Under the pieces are notes generated by a model. It saw nothing but the letters and a program-made list of their open reading frames with translations, made no database searches and had not been told where the DNA came from. This document shows positions 17,545 through 26,098 of a DNA stretch of 64,000 nt, piece after piece. This DNA comes from Paracoccus sulfuroxidans (GTDB taxonomy: Bacteria; Pseudomonadota; Alphaproteobacteria; Rhodobacterales; Rhodobacteraceae): contig NZ_VLKU01000011.1 of NCBI RefSeq assembly GCF_007830335.1, forward strand, positions 62,001 to 126,000, in the 5' to 3' direction. The position numbers were made by a program, and so were the translations under genes. The first letter of the stretch is position 1; every line of letters begins with the position of its first letter.

Positions 17545-18267
17545 ATGGCACGCATTCCGGGTACGAACGGCAATGATCGTCTGATCGGTACGAATTTCGG
17601 CGACCTGATCCTGGGTCTTAACGGCCATGACACGCTCAATGGCATGAACGGCAACGACACCCTGCAAGGGGACGGTGGCAACGACGTCATCTATGGTGGC
17701 AACGGCTTTGATCGCCTGATCGGCGGCACCGGCAATGACCGCCTGTTCGGCGATTGGGGCAATGACTCGCTGGAAGGTGGCTTCGGCAATGACACGCTGT
17801 ATGGCGGTGCCGGCAATGATGACATCGAAGGCGGCTCGGGCATCGACTGGCTTTATGGCGGCGAAGGCAACGACGACCTTGAAGGCGATGCCGGTGACGA
17901 CCGCCTGTTCGGCGAGAACGGCAACGACGACCTTGAGGGCGGTGTCGGCAATGACGTGCTGAACGGCGGCGCGGGTCGCGACACGCTGGAAGGCGGGCAG
18001 GGCCATGACGTGCTGACCGGGGGCGTCGGCGTCGACTTCTTCGAGTTCGAGCGCGGCGACGGCCATGACCGCATCACCGATTTCGTCAATGGCACCGACA
18101 AGCTGCATCTGGACGATTTCAGCGCGGCTCAGGTGCGCGCGGTGATCGGCTCGGCGCAGCAGCAGGGGAACAACGTCCTGCTGAATCTGGGCAATGACAC
18201 CACCGTCTCGATCCAGAACATGCGGCTGAACCAGCTGGATATCACGGATTTCGTCTTCGATCTGTAA
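17545..18267 (+). CDS. RTX (hemolysin-type) calcium-binding repeat protein
   Basis: Protein of 240 residues made almost entirely of glycine-rich nonapeptides: from about residue 7 to 160 there are roughly fifteen GGxGNDxLx-type units such as GGTGNDRLF and GGAGNDDIE, forming a parallel beta-roll that binds calcium. The last 80 residues (FEFERGDGHDRITDF, then LDITDFVFDL at the end) resemble the C-terminal region of type I secreted proteins. There is no enzyme or adhesin domain and no type I secretion gene nearby. ATG 17545 follows AAGGAAAA; a TTG lies one codon upstream. It is divergent from the two-component operon. Confidence 0.9.
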   Translation: MARIPGTNGNDRLIGTNFGDLILGLNGHDTLNGMNGNDTLQGDGGNDVIYGGNGFDRLIGGTGNDRLFGDWGNDSLEGGFGNDTLYGGAGNDDIEGGSGIDWLYGGEGNDDLEGDAGDDRLFGENGNDDLEGGVGNDVLNGGAGRDTLEGGQGHDVLTGGVGVDFFEFERGDGHDRITDFVNGTDKLHLDDFSAAQVRAVIGSAQQQGNNVLLNLGNDTTVSIQNMRLNQLDITDFVFDL

Positions 18268-18274
18268 GACCTTG

Positions 18275-18302
18275 GGCGCGGTGCCGGGACCGGTGCCGCG
18301 CC
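18275..18302 (+). terminator. Possible terminator hairpin after the RTX gene
   Basis: GGCGCGG at 18275-18281 pairs with CCGCGCC at 18296-18302, and an inner CCGG-GA-CCGG can also pair. The stem is strong but no T-tract follows, so it may be a transcript-stabilising hairpin or a Rho-assisted end. Confidence 0.4.
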
Positions 18303-18387
18303 ACCCTCCGCGAAAGTCTTAGACGCATCAAAAACTTCTTGATTTATTGGCGAATTCTGTCCTCCCTGACCTGATAGGGAGAGCTTC

Positions 18388-19350
18388 ATGACACAAATGG
18401 ACAGGATCGCCGAGCATCCAGTCCAGCAGTTGACCCGTGATGTCGCCGCCGGATTGGTGGGGCATCTGCGCATGGCCGAGCGGCTGGTGATCGCGCTTCT
18501 GGCCAATGGGCATGTCCTGCTGGAAGGCCCGCCGGGCATCGCCAAGACCCGCGCCGTCAAACGGCTGGCCGCGCATCTGCCGGGCAGCCACGCCCGCATC
18601 CAGTGCACGCCCGATCTTCTGCCCTCGGACCTGACGGGCACGCAGGTTTTCCGCGCCAGCAGCGGTGAATTCGATTTCGTGCCGGGCCCACTGTTCCATT
18701 CGCTGGTGCTGGTGGATGAGATCAACCGCGCGCCGCCCAAGGTGCAATCCGCCCTGCTGGAGGCCATGGCCGAGCATCAGGTGACGACCGGCGGCACGAC
18801 GCGGCCTCTGCCCGATCCGTTCATGGTCGTCGCGACCCAGAACCCCATCGAGCATGAGGGCACCTTCCCGCTGCCTGAGGCGCAGATGGACCGTTTCCTT
18901 CTGCATGTCCATCTGGACCTGCCCGATGCCGAAACCGAACGCGCCATTCTGGATCTGGTCGAGGCCGAGACGCTGGCCCCGCCGCCTGTCAGCAGCGATC
19001 TGATCTCGGAGGCGCAGATCCGTTCCGCGCGCGAAGCCGTGGCGGCGGTGCATCTGGCCCCCGCGCTCAAGGATTTCATCGTCCGGCTGGTCATGGCGAC
19101 GCGGAAGGGCGGCGCGGTCTCGGAGTGGGTCGAGCATCCGGTCTCGCCCCGCGGCACGCTGTCGCTGGCGGCGGCGGCACGGGCGCGCGCCTGGCTGAAC
19201 GGCCGCGACCATGCCCTGCCCGAGGATGTCGAGGATCTGGCCGCAGACGCGCTGTCGCATCGCATGATCCCGAACTGGCAGGCGATCAGCGAAGGGCGCA
19301 GCAGCCGCGATCTGATGGCCGAGGTGCTGCAGAAAGTCCGGCCGTGGTAG
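18388..19350 (+). CDS. MoxR family AAA ATPase
   Basis: Protein of 320 residues, an AAA+ ATPase with Walker A GPPGIAKT at residues 47-54, Walker B LVLVDEINRAPPK, sensor 1 VVATQNPIEHEGTFPLPEAQMDRF and a C-terminal lid with SPRGTLSLAAAARARAWLNGRD. MoxR proteins act as chaperones that work with VWA-domain proteins, and the following genes encode such proteins. It heads a seven-gene operon with overlapping genes, similar to Bat aerotolerance loci. Confidence 0.93.
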   Translation: MTQMDRIAEHPVQQLTRDVAAGLVGHLRMAERLVIALLANGHVLLEGPPGIAKTRAVKRLAAHLPGSHARIQCTPDLLPSDLTGTQVFRASSGEFDFVPGPLFHSLVLVDEINRAPPKVQSALLEAMAEHQVTTGGTTRPLPDPFMVVATQNPIEHEGTFPLPEAQMDRFLLHVHLDLPDAETERAILDLVEAETLAPPPVSSDLISEAQIRSAREAVAAVHLAPALKDFIVRLVMATRKGGAVSEWVEHPVSPRGTLSLAAAARARAWLNGRDHALPEDVEDLAADALSHRMIPNWQAISEGRSSRDLMAEVLQKVRPW

Positions 19351-20177
19351 CAGCGGCGCTGGATCATCCGGGCCTGCGGCTGACCGAGGCCGAGCTGCTG
19401 GCCCGCCGCCCCGATCCGGTCACCCAACGCCATCGCCCGACCAGCCGCCGACCGGGGGCGGTGCCCGCCGCGCCGCCGGGGCAGGGGATGGACCTGCGCG
19501 AGATCCGCGCCTTCTCCGAGGGCGACGACCTGCGCCGCATCGACGCCGCCGCGACCGCCCGCACCGGCCAGTTGCACGTCCGCAGCTTCCACGAGGATCG
19601 CGACGACACCACCCTGCTGATCGCCGATTTCCGCGCGCCCATGCTGTGGGGGACGGGCAGCGCGCTGCGCTCGGTACGGGCCGCGCGCTGGCTGGCGCTG
19701 CTGGGTTGGCGGGCCGAGATGCGCGGTGGCTCGGTCGGTGTGATGGTGCTGACGGGGCAGGGTGCGACGGTGGTGTCCGCCGGGACCGGCAGGCGCCAGA
19801 TGCAAGAGATCGCGGCCCATCTGGCCCATGCGCATGACATGGCGCTGACCCGGCCCGGCGACGGCGCGCCCGAGGCGGCCCTGATGCAGGCGCTGCGGCT
19901 GGTGCCCTCGGGCGGGCGGGTGCATGTCGCGACCGGCCCTGACGCGCTGCCGGGGGCCGAGGGCGCGCTGGCGCGGCTGGCGCGCGGGCGTGAGGTGACG
20001 CTGCACATGATCCTTGACCCGGTCGAAACCGCGCCCCCGGCCATGGCGCTGTCGGTGCATGACGGCACCAGCGCGCGCCATGGCCGCCTGCGCGTGCATG
20101 ATACGCTGCCCCGGGTCACCAGCCTGCATGCGCTTGGCGTCAAGGTGGAAACGGTGGACCCCGATGACACCGAGTGA
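19344..20177 (+). CDS. DUF58 domain protein
   Basis: Protein of 277 residues with the DUF58 signature LREIRAFSEGDDLRRIDAAATARTGQLHVRSFHEDRD around residue 50, followed by a VWA-like fold (TTLLIADFRAPMLWG). DUF58 proteins almost always sit next to MoxR ATPases. The DUF58 motif normally has DW after RRI; here it is DAAA. The start is GTG 19344, overlapping the moxR stop by seven bases. No membrane helix is evident, unlike many DUF58 proteins. Confidence 0.85.
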   Translation: MVAAALDHPGLRLTEAELLARRPDPVTQRHRPTSRRPGAVPAAPPGQGMDLREIRAFSEGDDLRRIDAAATARTGQLHVRSFHEDRDDTTLLIADFRAPMLWGTGSALRSVRAARWLALLGWRAEMRGGSVGVMVLTGQGATVVSAGTGRRQMQEIAAHLAHAHDMALTRPGDGAPEAALMQALRLVPSGGRVHVATGPDALPGAEGALARLARGREVTLHMILDPVETAPPAMALSVHDGTSARHGRLRVHDTLPRVTSLHALGVKVETVDPDDTE

Positions 20178-20493
20178 GCTGATCGCGACCCTCGGCCCCA
20201 GCCGCCTGCCGGTCACTCTGCTGGATTTCGGCCCGCGCGAATATCTGGCGGTCGTGGGCCTTGGCGTGCTGGCGGGGCTGATCTTTGCGCTGCTGCTGCG
20301 CCCCTTCACAAGTCGCGGCCCCTCGGCGGCGCAGCGCATCCGCGCGACGCGTGGCCAGCCGGGGCAAGAGCGGATCCTCTCCATCGCTCGCATTCTGGGC
20401 AGGCTGCCCGCCGCGATGCGGGGCGAGGCTTACCGCGCGGGCGATCCCCCCTCGGACGCCGAAATCGAGCGGCTGTTGCGGGGCCGCGAATGA
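20164..20493 (+). CDS. Small membrane protein of the Bat operon
   Basis: Protein of 109 residues with one clear membrane helix (YLAVVGLGVLAGLIFALLLRPF at about residues 27-48) and a basic cytoplasmic tail ending SDAEIERLLRGRE. The position between DUF58 and BatA genes and the size fit the DUF4381-like membrane proteins of Bat loci, but sequence support is weak. It overlaps the DUF58 gene by 14 bases and the next gene by four (ATGA), so coupling is likely. Confidence 0.7.
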   Translation: MTPSELIATLGPSRLPVTLLDFGPREYLAVVGLGVLAGLIFALLLRPFTSRGPSAAQRIRATRGQPGQERILSIARILGRLPAAMRGEAYRAGDPPSDAEIERLLRGRE

Positions 20494-21416
20494 CTTTGGC
20501 CTCTCCGCTGGCGCTGCTGCTCTTGTTCCTGCCGCTGCTGATCCGCCTGCTGCCGCCGATGGCGGTGCGGGGCGGTCTGGGCGTGCCGCCGCATGTCTTT
20601 CGCGATGTCGATGCCGACACAAGGCAGGGCACGCGGGTCCTTCTGCCGCTGCTGGGCTGGGTCGCGCTGGTTCTGGCGCTGTCGGGGCCGCAAATCAGCC
20701 GGATCAGCCAGACCCTGCCCGCCTCGGGGCGGGATATCGTGCTGGCGCTGGACCTGTCGGGCAGTATGGAGAAAGAGGATTTTCAGCTGGACGGCGCGCA
20801 GGTCTCGCGCCTTGATGCGGTCAAGCGCGTGGCCTCGGGCTTTGTGGCGGCGCGCGGCGGGGATCGCATCGGTCTGGTGATCTTTGGCGACCGCGCCTAT
20901 TTCGCCCAGCCGCTGACCTTCGACGTGTCCGCCGTCGCCAATGCGATCAATGAGGCGCAGATCGGCGTCTCGGGCCGCGCGACGGCGATCTCGGACGGGC
21001 TGGGGCTGGCGATGAAGAGGCTGGTGGGTAGCGATGCGCCGACGCGGGTCGTGGTGCTGTTGTCGGACGGGGTCGACACCTCGGGCAAGGTCGAGGCGCT
21101 GGATGCGGCACGGCTGGCCGCCAGCCACGGCATCCGCATCCACACCATCGCGCTTGGTCCCGCAGATCTGGAAAGCCAGCCCGCCACCCGCGATGCCGTC
21201 GACACCCGCACCCTGCGCGAGGTGGCCGAGACCAGCGGCGGCCAGACCTTCCGCGTTCGCCAGACCGAGGATCTGATCGCCATGGCCCGCACGCTGGACG
21301 ATCTGGAGCCGAACCCCTCGGAACGTCCGCCGATGCGCTATTGGCAATCGCTCTGGCCCTGGCCTGCGGCGGTGGCGCTGCTGGTCCTGCTGCTGATCGG
21401 ATGGAGGCGCGCATGA
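20490..21416 (+). CDS. VWA domain protein, BatA-like
   Basis: Inner-membrane protein of 308 residues: two N-terminal helices, a VWA domain with an intact MIDAS motif DLSGSM (near residue 88) and LLSDGVDTSG, and a C-terminal helix (WPWPAAVALLVLLLIGW). BatA proteins face the periplasm and, with MoxR, are linked to aerotolerance in Bacteroides; the alphaproteobacterial role is not settled. The start and stop both overlap neighbours as ATGA. Confidence 0.88.
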   Translation: MTLASPLALLLLFLPLLIRLLPPMAVRGGLGVPPHVFRDVDADTRQGTRVLLPLLGWVALVLALSGPQISRISQTLPASGRDIVLALDLSGSMEKEDFQLDGAQVSRLDAVKRVASGFVAARGGDRIGLVIFGDRAYFAQPLTFDVSAVANAINEAQIGVSGRATAISDGLGLAMKRLVGSDAPTRVVVLLSDGVDTSGKVEALDAARLAASHGIRIHTIALGPADLESQPATRDAVDTRTLREVAETSGGQTFRVRQTEDLIAMARTLDDLEPNPSERPPMRYWQSLWPWPAAVALLVLLLIGWRRA

Positions 21417-22282
21417 TCCTGCTGCGCCCCCTGTGGCTGATCCTGCTACCGCTTGTGCTGGCACTGGCGATCGTCTTGTGGCGGCGCGGCCCCGACAGCG
21501 GCGGTTGGCAAAGCGTCCTGCCGCCGCAGATGCGCGCGGGGTTGGTGGCGCTTGGCTGGCTGGGGAAGGGGGATGGCGTGGCGCGCTTTCTGCCGCTGGC
21601 CGGGGCGACGGTGCTGGCCCTTGCGCTGGCGGGCCCGGCCATTCCGCGCCCCGATGCGCCGGTTTTCGCGCAAAGCGATGCGGTGGTGATCGCCATCGAC
21701 ATGTCGCCCTCGGTCACGCAGGGCACGGCGCTGGCCGATGCTCAGGCCGCCGCGGCCGGGCTGCTGGGCCAGCTGGCCGGGCGTCCCGTCGGCCTGATCC
21801 TTTACGCGGGCGAGGCTTACGCCGTCGCCGCCCCGACCTCGGACCCGGCGACGCTGGAAAGCCAGATCTCGGTTCTGGACGCTGAAACCATGCCCGACAC
21901 CGGCAGTCGACCCGCTGCAGCCATGGCGCTGGCGGGGCAGATGCTGGCCGGGTCCAGCCGCGCCGATCTGGTGCTGGTGACCGATGGCGGGGGGATGGAC
22001 AAGACCGCAGAGGTCGAGGCCCAGCGGCTGGCCTCGGCGGGGGTGCGCGTCTCGGCCCTGACGATCACCGGCTCGCCCGCGACGGATGTTTCGACGCTGC
22101 CCGGCATGCTGAATGGGGCGGTCGCGCCCGCCTCGGCGCCGGGCCCTGTTCAGCGGGCGCTGGCGGCCTCGGGCCTTGATCCGGACCCCGCCATGATCGC
22201 GCTGCAATATCGCGATCTGGGCCCCTGGCTGGCGGCGCTTGCCCTGCTGCCCTTGGCGATGCGCTTTCGGAGGCAGGCATGA
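21413..22282 (+). CDS. VWA domain protein, BatB-like
   Basis: Protein of 289 residues with N-terminal helix, second helix (FLPLAGATVLALALAGP), a VWA domain whose MIDAS is DMSPS in AIDMSPSVTQG and with LVTDGGGMD, and a final helix LGPWLAALALLPLAM. It pairs with the preceding BatA-like protein. ATG 21413 is preceded by GGAGG at six bases and overlaps the previous stop. An upstream in-frame ATG at 21401 is possible. Confidence 0.86.
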   Translation: MILLRPLWLILLPLVLALAIVLWRRGPDSGGWQSVLPPQMRAGLVALGWLGKGDGVARFLPLAGATVLALALAGPAIPRPDAPVFAQSDAVVIAIDMSPSVTQGTALADAQAAAAGLLGQLAGRPVGLILYAGEAYAVAAPTSDPATLESQISVLDAETMPDTGSRPAAAMALAGQMLAGSSRADLVLVTDGGGMDKTAEVEAQRLASAGVRVSALTITGSPATDVSTLPGMLNGAVAPASAPGPVQRALAASGLDPDPAMIALQYRDLGPWLAALALLPLAMRFRRQA

Positions 22283-22890
22283 AATCCTTCCTGCTTGCCG
22301 CCATCGCCCTTGCCCTGATCGTTCTGGCCGGTCCACAGGCCCTAGGTCGCGTGGCGCTGGTCACCGGCTTCCCCTCGGTCGCGGCACGGCTTCTGTCCGA
22401 CCCGGCCGAGCGTGGCGTCGCCCTGTTTCGCGCCGCAGATTACGCCGGGGCCGATGCCGCCTTCGCCGAGGCCGGGCGCACGCAGACCTATAATCGCGGC
22501 CTCAGCCTGGCGGGCATCGGTGACTATGCCCTGTCGGTCGCCTATTTCGACGCGCTGCTTTTCGCCAATCCCGCCGATGCCGAGGCACGGGCGAACCGCG
22601 ACCGCGTGGCCGCGCTGATCGACCCGGTGCGGGGTGACAGCATCGTTCAGGGCCGCATTCTGGGCGCGGGCGGCGGGGCCGAGGGCGAACAGACTGTCAC
22701 CGTGTCTGCCGGGGTGCAGGACCCTGAATGGCGCCGCCCCATCGAGGCGCGGGGCATCGTCGCCAGCGACGAATGGCTCAGCACGCTCTCCGACGATCCG
22801 GGCGAGTTCCTGAAGCTGCGGCTGAAATCCGAACATGATCGGCGCGCCGCGCTTGGCCTGATCCGCCCCGTCGAGGCCGAACCATGGTGA
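22279..22890 (+). CDS. TPR-like protein of the Bat operon, BatC-like
   Basis: Protein of 203 residues with an N-terminal membrane anchor or signal (LLAAIALALIVLAGPQALG), then repeats compatible with tetratricopeptides: GVALFRAADYAGADAAFAEAG and YNRGLSLAGIGDYALSVAYFDALLFANP. BatC/BatE of Bat loci also carry TPRs. The C-terminal 80 residues are unassigned. It overlaps both neighbours, ATGA upstream and seven bases downstream. Confidence 0.75.
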   Translation: MKSFLLAAIALALIVLAGPQALGRVALVTGFPSVAARLLSDPAERGVALFRAADYAGADAAFAEAGRTQTYNRGLSLAGIGDYALSVAYFDALLFANPADAEARANRDRVAALIDPVRGDSIVQGRILGAGGGAEGEQTVTVSAGVQDPEWRRPIEARGIVASDEWLSTLSDDPGEFLKLRLKSEHDRRAALGLIRPVEAEPW

Positions 22891-24062
22891 TGCTGCGCGC
22901 CCTTCTGCTGTTCCTGCTGCTGCCCTTTGCCGCGCTGGCGCAGGACCAGTTGCGACTGGTCGCGCCCGAATTCCGTCCCGTGGTGGGCGAGATGATCCCG
23001 ATCACCATTCGCGGCGAATACACCGGCGCGATTGCGCTTTCCGAGATGACCTTCCCGAATTCCGAAGGCTACGACTGGATCCAATACGCCCCCGACCGCT
23101 GGTTCAAAGAGCGGATCGACGGCAAGCTGCTGCAGATTTTCGAGCGGCGCATCGCCGTCTTCCCGCGCCGAACCGGCGGATTGACGGTCGGTCCGGTCAG
23201 CCATCAGATGACGAAATCCGATGGTGCTGCGCGCGAACAGGTGGTGGTCGAGGCCCCGGCCATCAGCTTCTCGGTCACTGCCTATCCCGGTCATGGCCGC
23301 CCGCTTTCGGCCAGCAGCCTTGCGGTCACGGATGAGCTGTCGACCGACCCCGCGCAACTGCGCAATGGCGAGACCTTCACCCGCAAGATCACCCTGACCG
23401 CCAAGGGCGCGATGGCGCATCTGTTGCCGGAGCGCCCGCAGATCCGCGAGAAATGGCTGATCAGCTTCGCCGCGCCCGAGCTGCGCGAGACTCGCCTGAC
23501 GCCCGATGGTCCCGTCGCTTTCGTCAGCTGGGAGTGGAGCCTGCGCCCCCATACCGGCGAACAGGGCGCGCTGGAGCCCTTGCGGTTTTCCTTCTTCAAC
23601 ACCTCGATCCGGGAAATGCGCGGGGCGATCACGCAGCCCGTGCAGATCGGGCTGACGGGGTTTGGCAACAATGTCGCGGGCACGTCGCGTCCTCCGGCGC
23701 GGACGTTGGCGCTCATCGCGCTGACCTTCGGGACGGCGCTGCTGGTCGGGGTGGTGCTGTCGCTTCTGGGGCGGCGGCCCGGTCGGCGGGCCGCAAGCGC
23801 GCTGATTGCCCGCCTGCGCCTCGATCCCGTGCGCGTGGCGCTGCGCGAGGCGGCGGCTTCGGGCAATGCATTTCGCCTGCAGGCGGCGGCGCATGACTAT
23901 GCGCGCGCGCTGCGGCAGCGGGGATGGGCCCTTGATCCCGCACTTCTTCGTGAACTCGACGCGGCAATTTATGGCGAAAACCCACGCTCCGTCGACGTCG
24001 GGCAATTCGGCCAGCGCCTGCTGGCCCGCAAGGCGCGCAACCCTATTCCCAGCGGAGCCTGA
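22884..24062 (+). CDS. BatD-like protein
   Basis: Protein of 392 residues with a signal peptide (LLLFLLLPFAALAQ), a long beta-rich periplasmic part containing VGEMIPITIRGEY and PQIREKWLISFAAPELRETR, one membrane helix near residue 280 (LIALTFGTALLVGVVLSLLG) and a cytoplasmic tail. This layout is that of BatD proteins, the last gene of Bat aerotolerance operons. ATG 22884 overlaps the preceding stop. Tandem hairpins follow at 24126-24171. Confidence 0.83.
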   Translation: MVMLRALLLFLLLPFAALAQDQLRLVAPEFRPVVGEMIPITIRGEYTGAIALSEMTFPNSEGYDWIQYAPDRWFKERIDGKLLQIFERRIAVFPRRTGGLTVGPVSHQMTKSDGAAREQVVVEAPAISFSVTAYPGHGRPLSASSLAVTDELSTDPAQLRNGETFTRKITLTAKGAMAHLLPERPQIREKWLISFAAPELRETRLTPDGPVAFVSWEWSLRPHTGEQGALEPLRFSFFNTSIREMRGAITQPVQIGLTGFGNNVAGTSRPPARTLALIALTFGTALLVGVVLSLLGRRPGRRAASALIARLRLDPVRVALREAAASGNAFRLQAAAHDYARALRQRGWALDPALLRELDAAIYGENPRSVDVGQFGQRLLARKARNPIPSGA

Positions 24063-24125
24063 CAAAATTGGCGAATGGGCGCGCATCGCGACACCTTGCC
24101 CGGCCTGCTTCTGCCGAGGGTGCGG

Positions 24126-24171
24126 GCCCGCCGTCGCGGCGGGCGGTGATATTGACGGGCGCAGCCGCCCG
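24126..24171 (+). terminator. Tandem hairpins after the Bat operon
   Basis: GCCCGCCG (24126-24133) pairs perfectly with CGGCGGGC (24137-24144) over a TCG loop, and CGGGCG (24156-24161) pairs with CGCCCG (24166-24171) over CAGC. They lie in the gap between batD and the GT4 gene. No T-tract follows, so termination would need Rho or the hairpins may protect the operon mRNA. Confidence 0.45.
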
Positions 24172-24281
24172 CCTAAAGCTGTGCGGACAGGTTTTATAGA
24201 TTTCATGGGCTGGTCGAATGCCGGGTGTGTGCCCGACGCGCTCTGACCGCCACCGTTTTTTTGACGGAGCTTTGTGCCTCC

Positions 24282-25505
24282 ATGGTGAGAGTGTTGATCG
24301 ATGCCGGAGGTCGCGATTCGGCGAAGGTGTTCGAGCGATGGTCGCGGCGTCAGACTGACCGAAGTGCGATTTGCCTGCCGGATCTGTGGCATTTTCTGGA
24401 TGCCTGCCAGGCCCATTCCGTTCAGGCCGTGGTGACGACCAGCGATCCGCGCGCCGCCCCGATGACCAGAGCCCGCGGCATGACGTTGATCCATCGTCCT
24501 GCGTCGACACCCTCTCGCCCGGGTCGCCATGAGGATCAGTTTGACCTTGCGCATCGCAAGATCGCGGATGCCCGTCGCTTCTCCTGCGATCTGGTCATCC
24601 TGAACGACGAAGCCAATCCCGCGCTTTACGAGGCGCTTGATGCCGAGGGCATCGGAATCGCCCAGATCCTGCGCAGGCGGCCCGGATTCGGCGGTGGGCA
24701 AAACCGGCTGTCGGAGCGTCTGGCGCTTTATGCCGCGCGGGGTTTCTATGCCAGCCGGATGGTCGCCTTGCTGAGTGCCTCGGACGTGATCTCGGAGGAC
24801 ATCGACCAGCTGGCCGGAGGGACGACGCGCCCGATCATCGAATTTCTGCCCCATTACCAGGCCTCCCTGTTCATGGGCCTGCCGCCGGTCGCATTGGGAG
24901 CATCGGTGTTGAACATCTGCTTCACCGGGCCGATCACCGCCGAGATGGGCGTCTTCGATATGATCGCGGCGGCGACCCTGCTGAGATCGGGCCTGAAGAT
25001 GCGGTTTCACATCTGCGGTGAGGGAGCGGCGCTGGACGCCATGAAGCTGCAGCTGGCGGCGGCCGGGATCGCGGGGCATTTTCGTTTTCATGGCCGCGTG
25101 ACGCGGGCGCGGCTGCGCCGGGTGCTGGGCACCTGTCAGGTCACGCTGGTCCCCACCCGATCCGAAAGTGGTGAGGGGTTCGGGCGCTCTGTCGTCGAAA
25201 GCGTGCTGGCGGGGCGGCCGGTCGTTGCCTCGCTGGCCTCTCCGGCGGTCAGCTATGCGCCTCGGGCGGTTCGCGTGGTTGAGCCGGGCGACGTGCAGGG
25301 CTATGTCGATCATCTGGCCTATCTTTATTACGACCGGCAGGAATTGGGCCGGATGGCCGAGGCTTGCGGCCCAGCCAGCGCCCCTTTCCTGAACCCCGCG
25401 AATTCGCTGACCTCGGCCTTCGGCCGCCTGTTTCAGGCGGTGGCCGAGCGCCGCCCGGTCGATGCGCGCTTCATCCGCGTGACGCCGATTGCCCCCGCAG
25501 CGTGA
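24282..25505 (+). CDS. Glycosyltransferase family 4 protein
   Basis: Protein of about 407 residues with a GT-B fold: a poorly conserved N-terminal acceptor domain and a C-terminal GT4 domain with LNICFTGPITAEMGVFDMI, FHICGEGAALDAMKL, HFRFHGRVTRARLRRVLGTC and the donor motif VTLVPTRSESGEGFGRSVVESVLAGRPVVAS, including the E-x7-E pattern. It probably transfers a sugar to a surface glycan; no further glycan genes are adjacent. ATG 24282 gives a sensible N-terminus (MVRVLIDAGG); a TTG at 24261 is an alternative. Confidence 0.83.
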   Translation: MVRVLIDAGGRDSAKVFERWSRRQTDRSAICLPDLWHFLDACQAHSVQAVVTTSDPRAAPMTRARGMTLIHRPASTPSRPGRHEDQFDLAHRKIADARRFSCDLVILNDEANPALYEALDAEGIGIAQILRRRPGFGGGQNRLSERLALYAARGFYASRMVALLSASDVISEDIDQLAGGTTRPIIEFLPHYQASLFMGLPPVALGASVLNICFTGPITAEMGVFDMIAAATLLRSGLKMRFHICGEGAALDAMKLQLAAAGIAGHFRFHGRVTRARLRRVLGTCQVTLVPTRSESGEGFGRSVVESVLAGRPVVASLASPAVSYAPRAVRVVEPGDVQGYVDHLAYLYYDRQELGRMAEACGPASAPFLNPANSLTSAFGRLFQAVAERRPVDARFIRVTPIAPAA

Positions 25506-25576
25506 ACGGATTGCACCTCTGGCCTGCGAACGCGTCCATGTGCTAGCCGCATGAGCAACCAGATCAGGAGCCGCAG

Positions 25577-26098
25577 ATGATCCCACGCTTCGGAGAGCCG
25601 CCCGAGGCCCGCCGCTATCGCCTGCGGCCCGGGGCCTATGCCCTGCTGGTGCGGGACGGGCAGGTGCTGCTGACCCTGCAGCATCAGCCGGTCCGCGAAT
25701 ATCAATTGCCGGGCGGCGGTATCGACCCCGGCGAATCGCAAGAGGCGGCCCTGCACCGCGAGGTCATTGAGGAAACCGGCTGGAGCATCGGGAACCTGCG
25801 GCGTCTGGGCAGCTATCGCCGCTTCTGCTTCATGCCGGACTATGACTTCTGGGCCGAGAAGCTCTGCACCATCTGGCTGGCCCGACCGATCCTGCGCATA
25901 GGCCCGCCGAGAGAGCCGGGGCACGATGCCGTCTGGGCCCCGATCCGGCAGGTGCCGTCGCTGCTGGCCGATCCCGGCTCGCGCAGCTTTGCGCTGCGCC
26001 ATCTGGCCGGTCATTTGACCGGTCATGGGGGCGGGGCGGCAGGCCGTCGCTCGATCAGCACGGCCGAGATGTCATCATTGCGCCGCCCGCCCGAATAA
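25577..26098 (+). CDS. Nudix hydrolase
   Basis: Protein of 173 residues with the Nudix box GGGIDPGESQEAALHREV continuing IEETG at about residues 46-68, all key Glu residues present. Nudix enzymes cleave nucleoside diphosphates linked to another group; the substrate is not evident. The last 26 codons (PGG... no motif; low-complexity GHGGGAAGRRSISTAE) overlap the 3' end of the convergent phosphatase gene by 76 bases, and that tail could be extra to the family fold. Confidence 0.87.
   Translation: MIPRFGEPPEARRYRLRPGAYALLVRDGQVLLTLQHQPVREYQLPGGGIDPGESQEAALHREVIEETGWSIGNLRRLGSYRRFCFMPDYDFWAEKLCTIWLARPILRIGPPREPGHDAVWAPIRQVPSLLADPGSRSFALRHLAGHLTGHGGGAAGRRSISTAEMSSLRRPPE

Noticed and set aside
17461..18108. 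Long open frame antisense to the RTX gene (215 codons)
   Set aside because: It is an artefact of the nonapeptide repeats read on the other strand; no ribosome binding site and repetitive hydrophobic composition.
22647..25586. 979-codon antisense frame across the Bat operon and GT4 gene
   Set aside because: High-GC third-position bias opens the complementary frame; it covers several well-supported genes and has no domain signature.
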